NCBI GenBank assembly: GCA_028289245.1 | Contig: JAQGGT010000004.1 | Coordinates: 363,620-427,619, forward strand | Direction: 5' to 3' | Length of the DNA stretch: 64,000 nucleotides | Source: Candidatus Saccharimonadota bacterium | GTDB lineage: Bacteria > Patescibacteriota > Saccharimonadia > Saccharimonadales > UBA4665 | Part shown: positions 32,140-40,068 of the stretch, one piece after another | Layout of the letters: each line of letters begins with the position of its first letter | Position numbering within the stretch: position 1 is the stretch's first letter | Notes under the pieces: generated by a model | Seen by the model: only the letters and a program-made list of their open reading frames with translations | Databases searched by the model: none | Told to the model about the DNA's origin: nothing | Made by a program: the position numbers and the translations under genes

Positions 32140-34101
32140 AGCGGTGCCATCGGAGAGCGTGGCAGTGAGAGTGTAGGCCTCGCAATCCATGCTGGCGGCC
32201 GTGCAGGCCGCGCCAGCAGCGTTCTTGGCGCTGTAGGCATAGACCTTAGCAGCCGGTGCGGCAGCCAGGGTCGGCGTGGTGCCATCAGGGTCCTGCAGGG
32301 CCGAACTGTCGATGTCAAAACCGTTTGATTTGCGCCAGCTAGCGCTGTTGATGTCGGCTAGGCCGGGATAGTAACCGTGCTCGGCATAGTACGCTTCAAG
32401 TTTGGATTGAATGGCGCCAATGTCGGTTTGGCGCTTAGTGTCGCTGGCCTTGGTTTGAATGCCGTCGCCCACGGACAGGTACTGGCTCAGGCCGAGCTGC
32501 TCCAGGATGCTCATCAGCGGCGTGGTATCAGTTGGCTTGTCGACAGAAATCTTAGTAGTCGAGGGCTTGAGGGTGAAGTCAGCTTGGATGGTAGTGGCGT
32601 TGCTGCCGGTGCCGGTGGTGGACTTAAAGTTAAGCGCCGCCGAGGTTTGCTTGTCGTCGAGCGTCAGGCCGAGACGGAAGTCGCCAGTCTCATCTTTGCC
32701 ACCGATGAAGAAGGGATACTGGCTACCACCGTGGTAATCCAGCCCAACCTCAGCGTAGCTGGTAGCCTTGTTGGCAGTATCTGGGAAGCGGACTTTATAG
32801 ACGTAGTGCTCATTGATGTCAGACCACACTTGGAACTTGTAATTCGTGTTGATCTGGTCAGCATCTTTAAGCAGACTGTTATAGGCATCGTCAACGCTGG
32901 ATTGGTAGTTGTTTTTGGTGATCCAGTCATTGAGTTTGCTGGCCTTGAGGGCATTACGCTGAGCGGTTATATATTTCTTGACATTGGCTTTTACGAACAC
33001 GGCTTCGTAGTGGTAGGTTTTGTGGCCGTCTACGGTCTCTTTGCCGATGGTTTTGGTGACTTTAGTCACGCCCGTGCTGGGGTCGGTGCTAAATAGGTAA
33101 TCTTCATTAACTTGAGAGGCTCGGTTGAGCTCATCATCAATCTGGGCAGCGGTCGGCAAGCTGGTGGCAGCCGAGGTGGCCGTAACGGTGCCGGCTAAAT
33201 TGTCGATGAGGGTGTGGTCAACGGCGATCCATTTGCCATCTAGGCCATCGATAGCTTTGCTGGCCTCATCCGAACCGAGCAAGGCCCCAAGGCCGCTGAT
33301 GCCAGAGGCCTTTAGATATAAATCAGGCGTCGATTTACCGTCACTTATAGCTCGAGTATCAAGGCTCACACGGGTTGTGCCGAGGCCGACATCAACCGTT
33401 ACTTCGGCATTATTACCGCCTGATTTTAAGCTCAGCTTACCGTCGGTTTTGAAGCTCGAGCCACTGACTTTGTAGCTACCGCTACCGGTGTAACCTTGGG
33501 TAGTTTTGTCGCTGCCGAGCTGCGTAAATTCATCGGCCAGGCTAGTCAGGCCGGCGCCGGTTTTGGACAAGCTCTTGCTGTAGACCACGCTGGGGCGCGT
33601 CCAGTAGCCAAAATAAAAGGCCCCGCCGCCAATCAATAAGATCAAGATGACCGCTAAACTGCCGATCACGAGCTTGCGTTTGAAAAATGGTGGTTTAACC
33701 GAGCGGTTAACGCCATTGCCGGCGGCAGCAGCGGCTGGCAAACCGGCGGCAGCGGCAGCAACCTCAGGGCTCGGATTGCCCACGGTCACAACTGGGGCGG
33801 CTGGTTCGGCTGGAAAGACCGGGCCATGAGCCGGCTCGGGCTGCGAGGCGTCAGCGGCAGGTGCACTTGGTGGCGTGACATCAGTACCGACGACTGGTGC
33901 TGGTGCAGCCGGCTCAGGGCTACTCACCGTCGGCTCGGTGGTTTCAGCCGGCGTATCACTCGGGACTGGGTCGGCGGCAGGTGCTGACGGCGTAATTACT
34001 TGGGGCTCAGGGGTCATCATATCCTCAGCGGGAGGTGGACCACCGGCAGGAGTGAAGTCGGGGTCATCGGTTGGCTGTTGCGTAGACGGGTTTGAATCCA
34101 T
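32116..34101 (-). CDS. large membrane-anchored surface protein, pilin-like C-terminus
   Basis: A 661-residue protein: ~130 residues of Pro/Ala/Thr-rich cytoplasmic tail, a basic stop-transfer (KPPFFKRK), one TM helix (LVIGSLAVILILLIGGGAFY), then ~480 external residues rich in Ser, Thr, Gly and Asp. The last ~100 residues (DIGAIQSKLEAYYAEHGYYP) resemble the globular part of type II/IV pseudopilins but lack the usual N-terminal pilin helix. The middle may be a beta-rich lipoprotein-like domain (SGSGSYKVSGSSFKTDGKL). Probably a wall-facing structural or adhesive protein. AGGA precedes the ATG. Confidence 0.72.
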   Translation of the reverse strand: MDSNPSTQQPTDDPDFTPAGGPPPAEDMMTPEPQVITPSAPAADPVPSDTPAETTEPTVSSPEPAAPAPVVGTDVTPPSAPAADASQPEPAHGPVFPAEPAAPVVTVGNPSPEVAAAAAGLPAAAAAGNGVNRSVKPPFFKRKLVIGSLAVILILLIGGGAFYFGYWTRPSVVYSKSLSKTGAGLTSLADEFTQLGSDKTTQGYTGSGSYKVSGSSFKTDGKLSLKSGGNNAEVTVDVGLGTTRVSLDTRAISDGKSTPDLYLKASGISGLGALLGSDEASKAIDGLDGKWIAVDHTLIDNLAGTVTATSAATSLPTAAQIDDELNRASQVNEDYLFSTDPSTGVTKVTKTIGKETVDGHKTYHYEAVFVKANVKKYITAQRNALKASKLNDWITKNNYQSSVDDAYNSLLKDADQINTNYKFQVWSDINEHYVYKVRFPDTANKATSYAEVGLDYHGGSQYPFFIGGKDETGDFRLGLTLDDKQTSAALNFKSTTGTGSNATTIQADFTLKPSTTKISVDKPTDTTPLMSILEQLGLSQYLSVGDGIQTKASDTKRQTDIGAIQSKLEAYYAEHGYYPGLADINSASWRKSNGFDIDSSALQDPDGTTPTLAAAPAAKVYAYSAKNAAGAACTAASMDCEAYTLTATLSDGTAFTKQSLN

Positions 34102-34138
34102 GATAGTTTCCTATAAAAGTTATTGTTCTTATGCTTGA

Positions 34139-34765
34139 TTATACAGTTTGCGCGCCGTTTGCCAATTTTGGTGGCGTACGCGCCAGCACATTTATCCAGG
34201 GCTGCTCTGAATTGGCTGTCCGTTCAATTGATACTATCTCCCAGTTCGATTCCTGGAGGAGCGTCCGTACTGCCGGCTCACGCCAATACGTAAAGTACCG
34301 CGGCGAGCCCAACTTGTCGTTCGACCAGGCCTCACCATCTCCTTCTTTAAGAGTAAAGGCCAGCAGACCGGCAGGCACCAAAGCTTGCGATACACGCTCT
34401 GTGACACTTTTGATGTCCGGTCGACTCAGGTGCAGCAGCACCGCGTTAGCCAACACGCCGGCGTACGGACCGCCGAGCTCATCCGTCCGCACATCCAACA
34501 GCTCCGCCGCAAAGCCGTCGGCGCGCATCATATCGACAAACGCCGGTGTAGCATCTGTCCGGGCAACCTGCAGCCCGCGGGCTTCAAGATATTTCGCTTC
34601 CCTGCCCGGCCCGCTGCCGATCTCCAAGATACGGCCGGTGCCGACGAGGTCTGCGAATTTGTCCAGGAAACGTAGCATCGGCGCAGATAATGCCCCCGTT
34701 AGTTGGCGGTACTGATCGGCGTTAGCTTGATACGTTGCAAGCGTTATGTCTTCCCGTTCACTCAT
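34139..34765 (-). CDS. class I SAM-dependent methyltransferase
   Basis: A 208-residue Rossmann-fold methyltransferase. Motif I is GRILEIGSGPGREAKYLEA, motif II holds TDATPAFVDMMRADG, and VLANAVLLHLSRPDI is motif IV. It resembles the broad methyltransferase type 11/25 group; the substrate is unknown. TATAAT (34772-34777) is 6 nt before the ATG, so the mRNA is probably leaderless. Confidence 0.9.
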   Translation of the reverse strand: MSEREDITLATYQANADQYRQLTGALSAPMLRFLDKFADLVGTGRILEIGSGPGREAKYLEARGLQVARTDATPAFVDMMRADGFAAELLDVRTDELGGPYAGVLANAVLLHLSRPDIKSVTERVSQALVPAGLLAFTLKEGDGEAWSNDKLGSPRYFTYWREPAVRTLLQESNWEIVSIERTANSEQPWINVLARTPPKLANGAQTV

Positions 34766-34771
34766 AGCGCG

Positions 34772-34777
34772 ATTATA
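34772..34777 (-). promoter_or_regulatory. -10 of leaderless methyltransferase promoter
   Basis: Perfect TATAAT, 6 nt from ATG 34765. The -35 is weak (TGTGAA at 18 nt). Confidence 0.6.
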
Positions 34778-34829
34778 CCAACAATGCCCTGCCGCTTCAC
34801 AAGAAATGTACCATCAGCGTATGGATCTA

Positions 34830-34858
34830 TTGATTCTTTATCATACTTATGTTATAAT
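34830..34858 (+). promoter_or_regulatory. strong promoter with long leader
   Basis: TTGATT (34830-34835), 17 nt, TATAAT (34853-34858). Transcription should begin near 34865, leaving a leader of about 74 nt with a CACTC-TATG-GAGTG hairpin and a GGAG site 8 nt before ATG 34939. This contrasts with the leaderless promoters around it. Confidence 0.75.
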
Positions 34859-34938
34859 CGGCTCACTCTATGGAGTGACCTACTCTTTAGTGTGTCCTTT
34901 TCCATCGATCCCTCGTCTCTATGATCGGAGTTCGCATC

Positions 34939-35319
34939 ATGCGAAAGTTCCTGCGTTTCCTGCTCAGGCCCTGCCCGAACAACACCACCCCGAACAAGCA
35001 TGTGCTCACCACCGGCTTCGTCGGCGGTGTACTCATGGCGCTCTACGGCAGCATCAGTGCGTGCCTTGACCGGGCTCACTGGGGTGCCTACTCGATCATT
35101 GCGGGAATCGGCATTGTCGGCCTGCTGTACTGCTTACTGCTGTACGCCATCTACTACGTCTACCCCGTCACCGGAATCATCACGGCCATCGACCCGGAGC
35201 ACCAGACCATCACGGTCGATGGCTGGAACAACGCCGGCGAATTCGGCACCACCGTGCTGCCCGTCAGAGACGTCAACGTCTACGAGCTGGACAGCCTCTA
35301 CCGCTACCAGCGGGACTAG
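34939..35319 (+). CDS. small two-helix membrane protein of unknown function
   Basis: A 126-residue protein with a basic N-terminus (MRKFLRFLLRPCPNN), two TM helices (about VLTTGFVGGVLMALYGSI and AGIGIVGLLYCLLLYAIYYV) and a ~45-residue C-terminal soluble part (GIITAIDPEHQTITVDGW) that looks like a small beta barrel. I prefer the ATG at 34939 because GGAG is 8 nt upstream; 34921 is the alternative. Codons are strongly C-ending. With its conventional leader and large 3' hairpin it differs from neighbours and might be acquired. Function unknown. Confidence 0.75.
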   Translation: MRKFLRFLLRPCPNNTTPNKHVLTTGFVGGVLMALYGSISACLDRAHWGAYSIIAGIGIVGLLYCLLLYAIYYVYPVTGIITAIDPEHQTITVDGWNNAGEFGTTVLPVRDVNVYELDSLYRYQRD

Positions 35320-35342
35320 TCAGAACGACCGATCGGAAAGGG

Positions 35343-35402
35343 CTGCAGGGCGAGAGAAGTTTGAGTGCGATTTTCGCGCTTATTTCTCTCCCCCTGCCCT
35401 TC
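35343..35402 (+). terminator. long imperfect hairpin after the small membrane gene
   Basis: AGGGC-TGC-AGGG-C-GAGAGAA pairs with TTCTCTC-CCCCTGCCCT across a ~25-nt centre that itself contains GCGA-TTTT-CGC. There is no clean U-run, so it is either a terminator variant or a 3' stability element. Confidence 0.55.
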
Positions 35403-35478
35403 CATGTTTATTATTTTGTGAGATACGGGAGCGTTTCATAAGCGCGACGCCTTGGAAGCCGTGGGAGCGATAAGCAAC

Positions 35479-36075
35479 TTAAAAGCGGTGGTATGTATAA
35501 ATCCGGCCAAGATAGTCAGCGTTGAAGTCTATCGGCAACGTGCCATCGAGCTCGTGGTGCTCATAATCGACAGCCAGCGCCTCGAGCGTGGGCACAATGT
35601 TGTCACGATGATCAGCTAGCCGCTCAAGAGGATCTTGGATCTTCTGACCTGGTCGCGTAGGCCTATCGGTAAGCCGTTCAATGAGTACTACTTCGGGAAC
35701 TTCGACAGTCACCAACGCGAGCACTTCTGCTCCAATACGCTGCATGGATTCTTGGAATGGTTTGACTCGATCCATGTACCGAGGAAAGCCATCAACAATG
35801 GTAAGGCCGCCAGGTCTTGCAAGGATGAACTCTTCCATGATCCCGGTCATGGCTTCGCTCGGCGCAGCACCAGTCTTACGGTCTGGATGTTCTCGCTGTT
35901 GCAACATTTCGGCATACGCCGATGGGACCTTGCCAGCAACGATGTCACGCTTCAGGTCTCCGATTGCAAGATGCCGGACGCCTTCTGGGAAGTTCTTCTT
36001 AACGACCCTTTTGCCGATGGTTGATTTACCAGAGCCGGGAGCGCCACCTAAGAGTATAATTTCAGGGTTTGCCAT
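35479..36075 (-). CDS. adenylate-kinase-like nucleotide kinase
   Basis: A 198-residue P-loop kinase. Walker A is GGAPGSGKSTIGKRV; GDLKRDIVAGK and TIVDGFPRYMDRVKPF match the AMP-binding signature of adenylate kinases, and RPTRPGQ plus DPLERLADHRDNI resemble the lid and Arg region. It phosphorylates a nucleoside monophosphate; whether it is the main Adk is unclear. The ATG at 36075 follows TATATT by 7 nt, so it is leaderless, with -35 TTGCAT 16 nt upstream. The longer frame start at 36147 has no support. Confidence 0.82.
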   Translation of the reverse strand: MANPEIILLGGAPGSGKSTIGKRVVKKNFPEGVRHLAIGDLKRDIVAGKVPSAYAEMLQQREHPDRKTGAAPSEAMTGIMEEFILARPGGLTIVDGFPRYMDRVKPFQESMQRIGAEVLALVTVEVPEVVLIERLTDRPTRPGQKIQDPLERLADHRDNIVPTLEALAVDYEHHELDGTLPIDFNADYLGRIYTYHRF

Positions 36076-36082
36076 ACCACAG

Positions 36083-36110
36083 AATATATAGAGTTTCTGT
36101 GCACATGCAA
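36083..36110 (-). promoter_or_regulatory. leaderless promoter of kinase gene
   Basis: TTGCAT (36105-36110), 16 nt, TATATT (36083-36088), 7 nt to ATG 36075. Confidence 0.65.
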
Positions 36111-36189
36111 GCATGAGCAAATTGTAGTAGAGTTCATCACGTACCATGGCTCAGCTAGACTCCACCCCGTATGTACCAACCAAAACAAA

Positions 36190-36215
36190 CGGGCCCCTGT
36201 CTGCCAGGGGTCAGT
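36190..36215 (-). terminator. possible terminator
   Basis: On the minus strand CCCCTG-GCAGA-CAGGGG is followed by CCCGTTTGTTTT. Confidence 0.5.
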
Positions 36216-36368
36216 ACTGGAAATGAAAAGTATTATGGTTGAGATACAGGGATCGCGCATCTTCGATGCGCTCCGCCGCAGGGACATGCTCCGAGCTAGC
36301 TCGTGCGCGTGACCCTGCTCTGCCAAACTCCAGCTTCGCTGGGCAGGGTTTGAGGCGCCTACCGGGCC
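36216..36368. other. structured non-coding stretch with tRNA-3'-end repeat
   Basis: No ORF seen. It holds several small stem-loops (GCGCAT-CTTCG-ATGCGC; GCAGGG...CCCTGC; CCAG-CTTCG-CTGG) and at 36235-36251 TGGTTGAGATACAGGGA, which matches the tRNA-Ala 3' end at 36408-36424 at 16 of 17 positions, including the encoded CCA. It could be a decayed tRNA copy or an attachment-site duplicate. Confidence 0.5.
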
Positions 36369-36410
36369 ACCAAATAAAAAGGACCACCGTTGGTGATCCT
36401 TTTTATTTGG
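36369..36410 (-). terminator. terminator after tRNA-Ala
   Basis: CCAAATAAAAAGGATCACC, AAC loop, then the matching GGTGGTCCTTTTTATTTGG arm on the minus strand. A near-perfect 19-bp stem directly at the tRNA 3' end, with U-rich 3' arm. Confidence 0.85.
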
Positions 36411-36484
36411 TGGAGATACAGGGACTCAAACCCTGGACCTCAGCGCTGCCAGCGCTGCGCTCTAATCAACTGAGCTATATCCCC
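36408..36484 (-). tRNA. tRNA-Ala (GGC)
   Basis: 77 nt including encoded CCA. Acceptor GGGGATA/TATCTCC, D-loop AGCTCAGTTGATTAGAGC, anticodon arm CAGCG-CTGGCAG-CGCTG with GGC, T-arm CCAGGGTTTGAGTCCCTG. A strong terminator follows. Confidence 0.93.
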
Positions 36485-36542
36485 ATGAAGTCGAAGATTA
36501 TCATACCAAACGGGGGTGGCGGTGTAAAGCGTGGCCTGGTGA

Positions 36543-37049
36543 TTAGTCGGCAAAGGCCTCCAAGTATATCACCGTTACGGGCGTGTCGGGCTGGGCCGGC
36601 CGTTGATCCCCCTCATAAGCAGCCTCGCCGAGAAAATAGTGCGCACCGACCGGCCCAGCGTAGGTCACTTCGGTATCCAGGGTGTCACTTTTGCTGACGT
36701 ACGGATCGACATGCTCATAGCCGCGCGCCGTCAGAGACTGCTGCAGATTCTGGCGGGCGGCCATAAAAGTAGTGTCGCAGGCATACTGGACGTCCCACCA
36801 CGACTGCGTGTCGGGCATGCCCGCCTGATAGTCGCGGCTGACTTCGTGGCAGGTGGCCGGTACCGGCAGTTTGTTGAGAGCCAGCAGTGAGTTGCGCTTG
36901 AGGACGCGCTCATGGGCCTGAGCGCTCAGCTCAACGAGGCCAAAGGCGCCTATCAACAACCCCAACAGGACCAGTGGCGTCAGTATAATCAGGCCGACAA
37001 TTACTACCCAGGGACGAGTCTGGCTGAGGGGCTTACGGGTAAGTTTCAT
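36543..37049 (-). CDS. membrane-anchored unknown protein, 168 aa
   Basis: N-terminal TM helix (WVVIVGLIILTPLVLLGLLIG, residues 14-34), then a periplasm-like or wall-side domain of ~125 residues with two Cys (PATCHEV and QYACDT) that could form a disulfide. It contains a helical part (FMAARQNLQQSLTARGYEHV) and ends in a beta strand (TPVTVIYLEAF). No family recognised. Its start overlaps the corA stop by 4 bp, so it is translated with the Mg transporter. Confidence 0.75.
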   Translation of the reverse strand: MKLTRKPLSQTRPWVVIVGLIILTPLVLLGLLIGAFGLVELSAQAHERVLKRNSLLALNKLPVPATCHEVSRDYQAGMPDTQSWWDVQYACDTTFMAARQNLQQSLTARGYEHVDPYVSKSDTLDTEVTYAGPVGAHYFLGEAAYEGDQRPAQPDTPVTVIYLEAFAD

Positions 37050-37975
37050 AAGAGGCGTTTTTTGCGGGCGAAGATGACGATGCCGGCCAGCAGCACGATG
37101 TTGATGGCCATTAGCGCCGGGAAAATGGCTTTGGAGTGCTCGAACGGCAGCGGGATGTTCATGCCGTACATGCCGAAGAAGATGTTAGGTAGCGTGATCA
37201 AGATGGTGGCGATGGTGAGCACGGTAATGGTTTGGTTTAGGTTGTTGCTGGTGATGGCGGTATAGGCGTCGCGGATGTTGCTGATCGAGCGCAGGTTGGA
37301 GCGGATGGCTTCAATCGACTGCTCGTTGTTGAGCAGCAGGTCCTCGACGAGGTCTTGGTCTTCCTCAAACAGTGGCAGCTGACGGTTGATCAGCAGGCGG
37401 CGCAGGGCGGCGTTGGTGGGCTGCAGCGAGGCGAGGAACTCGTTGAGGTCGTCCTCAATGGTTACGAAGTCGATGAGGTCCTTGTTGCGAATGCCCTGCC
37501 CGCGCAAGCGTGAGCGGATGGCGCGGATCTGGCGGCTGATCTTATTAATATAGGAGTCGTACTGATCGCTGATCTGCGACAAAATGAGTAGTACCAGTTT
37601 AGCGCGCTGGGTGGTCGAGAAGTCGATCTTGGTGCGGTTGAGGAAATCCAGGGCCGGCAGGCGAACCTGCGAAATGGTAATGACGTACTCGCCGCCAAAG
37701 ATGATCAGCAGCGGTGAAGTGTCCAGGTCGCCGCGACTGGTACGGAACGGAAAGCGCACGAAGATGTAGGTTTGGTCACCTTCACGCTCCAGGCGGGGCA
37801 TTTCGTCTTCGTCACGGGCGTCCTCTAGGTGGCCGGCTTCGAGCTTGAAGCGCTTAGTGAGCTGGGTGATCTCGGCGTCAGTGGGCGCCTCGGCGTACAC
37901 CCATGTGCCACGCTGAAACTCATCCATTTGCTGGAGCTCAGGGTTTCGGAGGTTGCGGTAGAAGTATTTGATCAT
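37046..37975 (-). CDS. corA: CorA-family magnesium transporter
   Basis: A 309-residue CorA/MRS2-type Mg2+ channel. The cytoplasmic domain has LEDARDEDEMPRLEREGD and IFVRFPFRT. The long helix precedes TM1 (TITVLTIATILITLPNIFFG), then the selectivity motif YGMNIPL (GMN) and TM2 (FPALMAINIVLLAGIVIFA) with a basic C-terminus KKRLL. The downstream 168-aa membrane protein overlaps it by 4 bp. Confidence 0.95.
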   Translation of the reverse strand: MIKYFYRNLRNPELQQMDEFQRGTWVYAEAPTDAEITQLTKRFKLEAGHLEDARDEDEMPRLEREGDQTYIFVRFPFRTSRGDLDTSPLLIIFGGEYVITISQVRLPALDFLNRTKIDFSTTQRAKLVLLILSQISDQYDSYINKISRQIRAIRSRLRGQGIRNKDLIDFVTIEDDLNEFLASLQPTNAALRRLLINRQLPLFEEDQDLVEDLLLNNEQSIEAIRSNLRSISNIRDAYTAITSNNLNQTITVLTIATILITLPNIFFGMYGMNIPLPFEHSKAIFPALMAINIVLLAGIVIFARKKRLL

Positions 37976-38015
37976 AGCTCGAGCCTAGTATTACCTATAT
38001 TATAGCACATTTGTC

Positions 38016-38054
38016 AAAAATAGTCGAGCCTCAACAGAGGTCACGACTATTTTT
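38016..38054. terminator. bidirectional terminator
   Basis: AAAAATAGTCG and CGACTATTTTT arms with a second stem GCCTC-AACA-GAGGT inside. T-runs flank both sides. It ends the CHAP/small-RNA transcript before corA. Confidence 0.85.
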
Positions 38055-38139
38055 GTATCGTGCGCGCCCACCCTTGCGGCGAGTGCTAGTTTATTTTGGA
38101 TATTTTTATTTTGCAAGCGCCGCATAGTGCGCACGAGCT
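38016..38139 (-). ncRNA. candidate structured small RNA, ~124 nt
   Basis: A free-standing unit on the minus strand: promoter TTGACA (38168-38173), 16 nt, TATGCT (38146-38151), predicted start near 38139, and a strong terminator at 38016-38054. In between, GUGCGC (38129-38134) pairs with GCGCAC (38060-38065) and GCGGCG (38118-38123) with CGCCGC (38076-38081), enclosing an A/U-rich loop of 36 nt. No SRP, RNase P, tmRNA or 6S hallmark seen. A 3' UTR fragment of the CHAP gene is the alternative. Confidence 0.5.
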
Positions 38140-38145
38140 ACTTGT

Positions 38146-38173
38146 AGCATACCGCTTTTGGCTGGCTTGTCAA
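38146..38173 (-). promoter_or_regulatory. promoter for candidate small RNA
   Basis: Consensus TTGACA (38168-38173), 16 nt, TATGCT (38146-38151). It begins 11 nt after the CHAP gene stop, with no gene downstream before the terminator. Confidence 0.55.
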
Positions 38174-38183
38174 GCGCGGCTCT

Positions 38184-40016
38184 TTACAGCCCGGCCGTGC
38201 CAATCTGGTGGCTCACCCACGATGAGGTAGGCACCCAGTAGGTTTCGACGACGGTATTGGCACCTGAAATCGAGTACACATCACGTTCGCCCGATGCCTG
38301 CTGGATGTTAGTCATGCCGAGCGTAATCGCACTGAGTGTGGTAATATCGCCGCCAGCCCAGTTAGCCCCGGCCGACCAATACCGCTCGCCGATGCCGCCA
38401 TTACTATTGCCAGTCAGAATATCAACTTGATTGCTGCTGGTGGTCAGGCCTGTGATGGCCTCAAGGGGCGTTGAAGCGCTACCGGGCGTGGTGGTGTTCC
38501 AGCTGTTGCCCGGAGACCAGTAGGCCTCGTCGAGCGCACCGGAAGCCGTACCAGCGTAGACGGTATCGGCGTTGCCGTACATCATCGCCACCAAGCTCGT
38601 GATGGCTGAGCCGAAGTTGGCTGACACTCCGCTATTCCAGCCGCCCGAGCCAAGCCACCAGGCTTCCGACAGTTGGCCGTTTGCCGAGCCGGCAAAAATG
38701 TCGGTTTCCGCCGTCGCGCCTGGCCGCAGCAAAGCTACGGCGTTGACCGGACTGCCGGTGGCGTCGATGAGCGAATTAGTCCACGAGGCATTGCTCTGCC
38801 ACCAGGTTTCGTAGACGTTGCCGTTGCTAGAACCACTAAAGACATCGACCTCGTCGTGACCGCTGGAACTGTTAATCACTTGGGCAGCAATACCATTGAC
38901 CGAGCTGCCTTCGTTCGCGATAAGGCTCGTCGTCCAGCCACCGCCGGGTTGGTACCACGACTCGTAGAGCCCGCCATCGGCCGTGCCAAAGTAGACGCCG
39001 AGCTTGCCATTGGTCCAGAGTACGCTGCTGACGCTCTTGATGGCACTGCTGACACTAGCGATCTCTCCCGTCGACCAGCTGCTTTCGCCCGGAGCGAAGT
39101 GCGACCAATCCAGCTTGCCGCTATCCGTGCCCACAAAGATGTCCCGTCGGTTCGACGGCTCCAGGATTGAGCTTATCGGGCCCGAGGATGAGCGGCTCAG
39201 AGTGGTCGTGACAGTTTCGGGCGGTGACACAGTCGTTAGATCTTCATTATTCAGACCTTTGTTAGTGCCGTTCACGTCAATGAAGTGATCCCAATCCTTA
39301 CCGTCATATCGCGCGAACTTGCCTGATGCGTTACGGGTGCCATAATTACTGTAATCGTTTGGGGTATCTACGTTATATTCGCCATTATCTCTTTGATTTA
39401 ATTCGGCGGTCTTAAATGAAGTTACGTTACCATTGCTATCCTTAGTGACACTGGTGACAAAACCTACATGGCCATAATCTCCGTCGTCACTCTGTGCTAT
39501 ATCACCGGGCTCAATATTATTAGTCGTACCATCGTATACACTTATACCCGTCACTACTGAGGCGTGGTTATCCCAGTCCATAGCATTGCCCCAGCCGCTC
39601 GGAACTACATAGCCAGTGTACTTGTTAACCCAGTAAGCGACACCATCGGTACAGTTTTTGTAGAAGTAACCACGTGAGCTCACTGACTCATCATTGTCAT
39701 TCTCGTTGTTGAGCGTTACATCGGCTATGCCATTTTTATTTTCATCTTCCCACCAATCGAGATGGGCCTGATTATAGAGAGCCGCCCCAGCATCCGGATA
39801 ATCGTTAGTAAACGTAGTTGCAGCGTGGGCGGCCTCAGGATGAATTGCTGATTCGCCGGTTACTAGGCCGACACTTGCTCCCGCAGTTAACACTAGTGTT
39901 AAGGCCAGGCGACCTGCCAAAACCCTTACACGAGAGTGGCTACTTTGATCTACAGCAGCTTCGGGATTATGGCTCGCTTGTTCTAAGTGGGGTGGGGTTT
40001 CAAAGTTATTGGGCAT
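38184..40016 (-). CDS. secreted CHAP peptidoglycan hydrolase with seven-repeat propeller
   Basis: A 610-residue secreted protein. A long n-region precedes a signal peptide (VLAGRLALTLVLTAGASVGL, cleavage likely after AAHA near residue 65). Residues ~110-265 are a CHAP amidase/endopeptidase: nucleophile Cys122 in KNCTDGVAYW and His183 in YGHVGFV. Residues ~280-610 contain seven ~45-residue repeats of the type VFSGSSNGNVYETWWQ...W, matching PLL/PHL-like lectin beta-propellers, each with G-x-x-x-G and a W-W/Y pair. It probably cuts wall peptides after binding a glycan. No anchor, so released. GAGGAG 5 nt before ATG sits next to a hairpin. Confidence 0.85.
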   Translation of the reverse strand: MPNNFETPPHLEQASHNPEAAVDQSSHSRVRVLAGRLALTLVLTAGASVGLVTGESAIHPEAAHAATTFTNDYPDAGAALYNQAHLDWWEDENKNGIADVTLNNENDNDESVSSRGYFYKNCTDGVAYWVNKYTGYVVPSGWGNAMDWDNHASVVTGISVYDGTTNNIEPGDIAQSDDGDYGHVGFVTSVTKDSNGNVTSFKTAELNQRDNGEYNVDTPNDYSNYGTRNASGKFARYDGKDWDHFIDVNGTNKGLNNEDLTTVSPPETVTTTLSRSSSGPISSILEPSNRRDIFVGTDSGKLDWSHFAPGESSWSTGEIASVSSAIKSVSSVLWTNGKLGVYFGTADGGLYESWYQPGGGWTTSLIANEGSSVNGIAAQVINSSSGHDEVDVFSGSSNGNVYETWWQSNASWTNSLIDATGSPVNAVALLRPGATAETDIFAGSANGQLSEAWWLGSGGWNSGVSANFGSAITSLVAMMYGNADTVYAGTASGALDEAYWSPGNSWNTTTPGSASTPLEAITGLTTSSNQVDILTGNSNGGIGERYWSAGANWAGGDITTLSAITLGMTNIQQASGERDVYSISGANTVVETYWVPTSSWVSHQIGTAGL

Positions 40017-40022
40017 AGGGAA

Positions 40023-40043
40023 CTCCTCCGCGCTTTTAGCGCG
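40023..40043 (-). promoter_or_regulatory. hairpin abutting the ribosome binding site of the CHAP gene
   Basis: CGCGC-TAAAA-GCGCG is followed directly by GAGGAG, the ribosome binding site of the hydrolase. The stem could limit or time translation or mark an RNase site; there is no U-run to make it a terminator. Confidence 0.5.
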
Positions 40044-40068
40044 ATTAAACGGTTAAGAGATAGTGAAT

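Noticed and set aside
36235..36330. Second functional tRNA gene
   Set aside because: Only the acceptor 3' end looks tRNA-like; no D-arm, anticodon arm or T-arm of normal form can be drawn.
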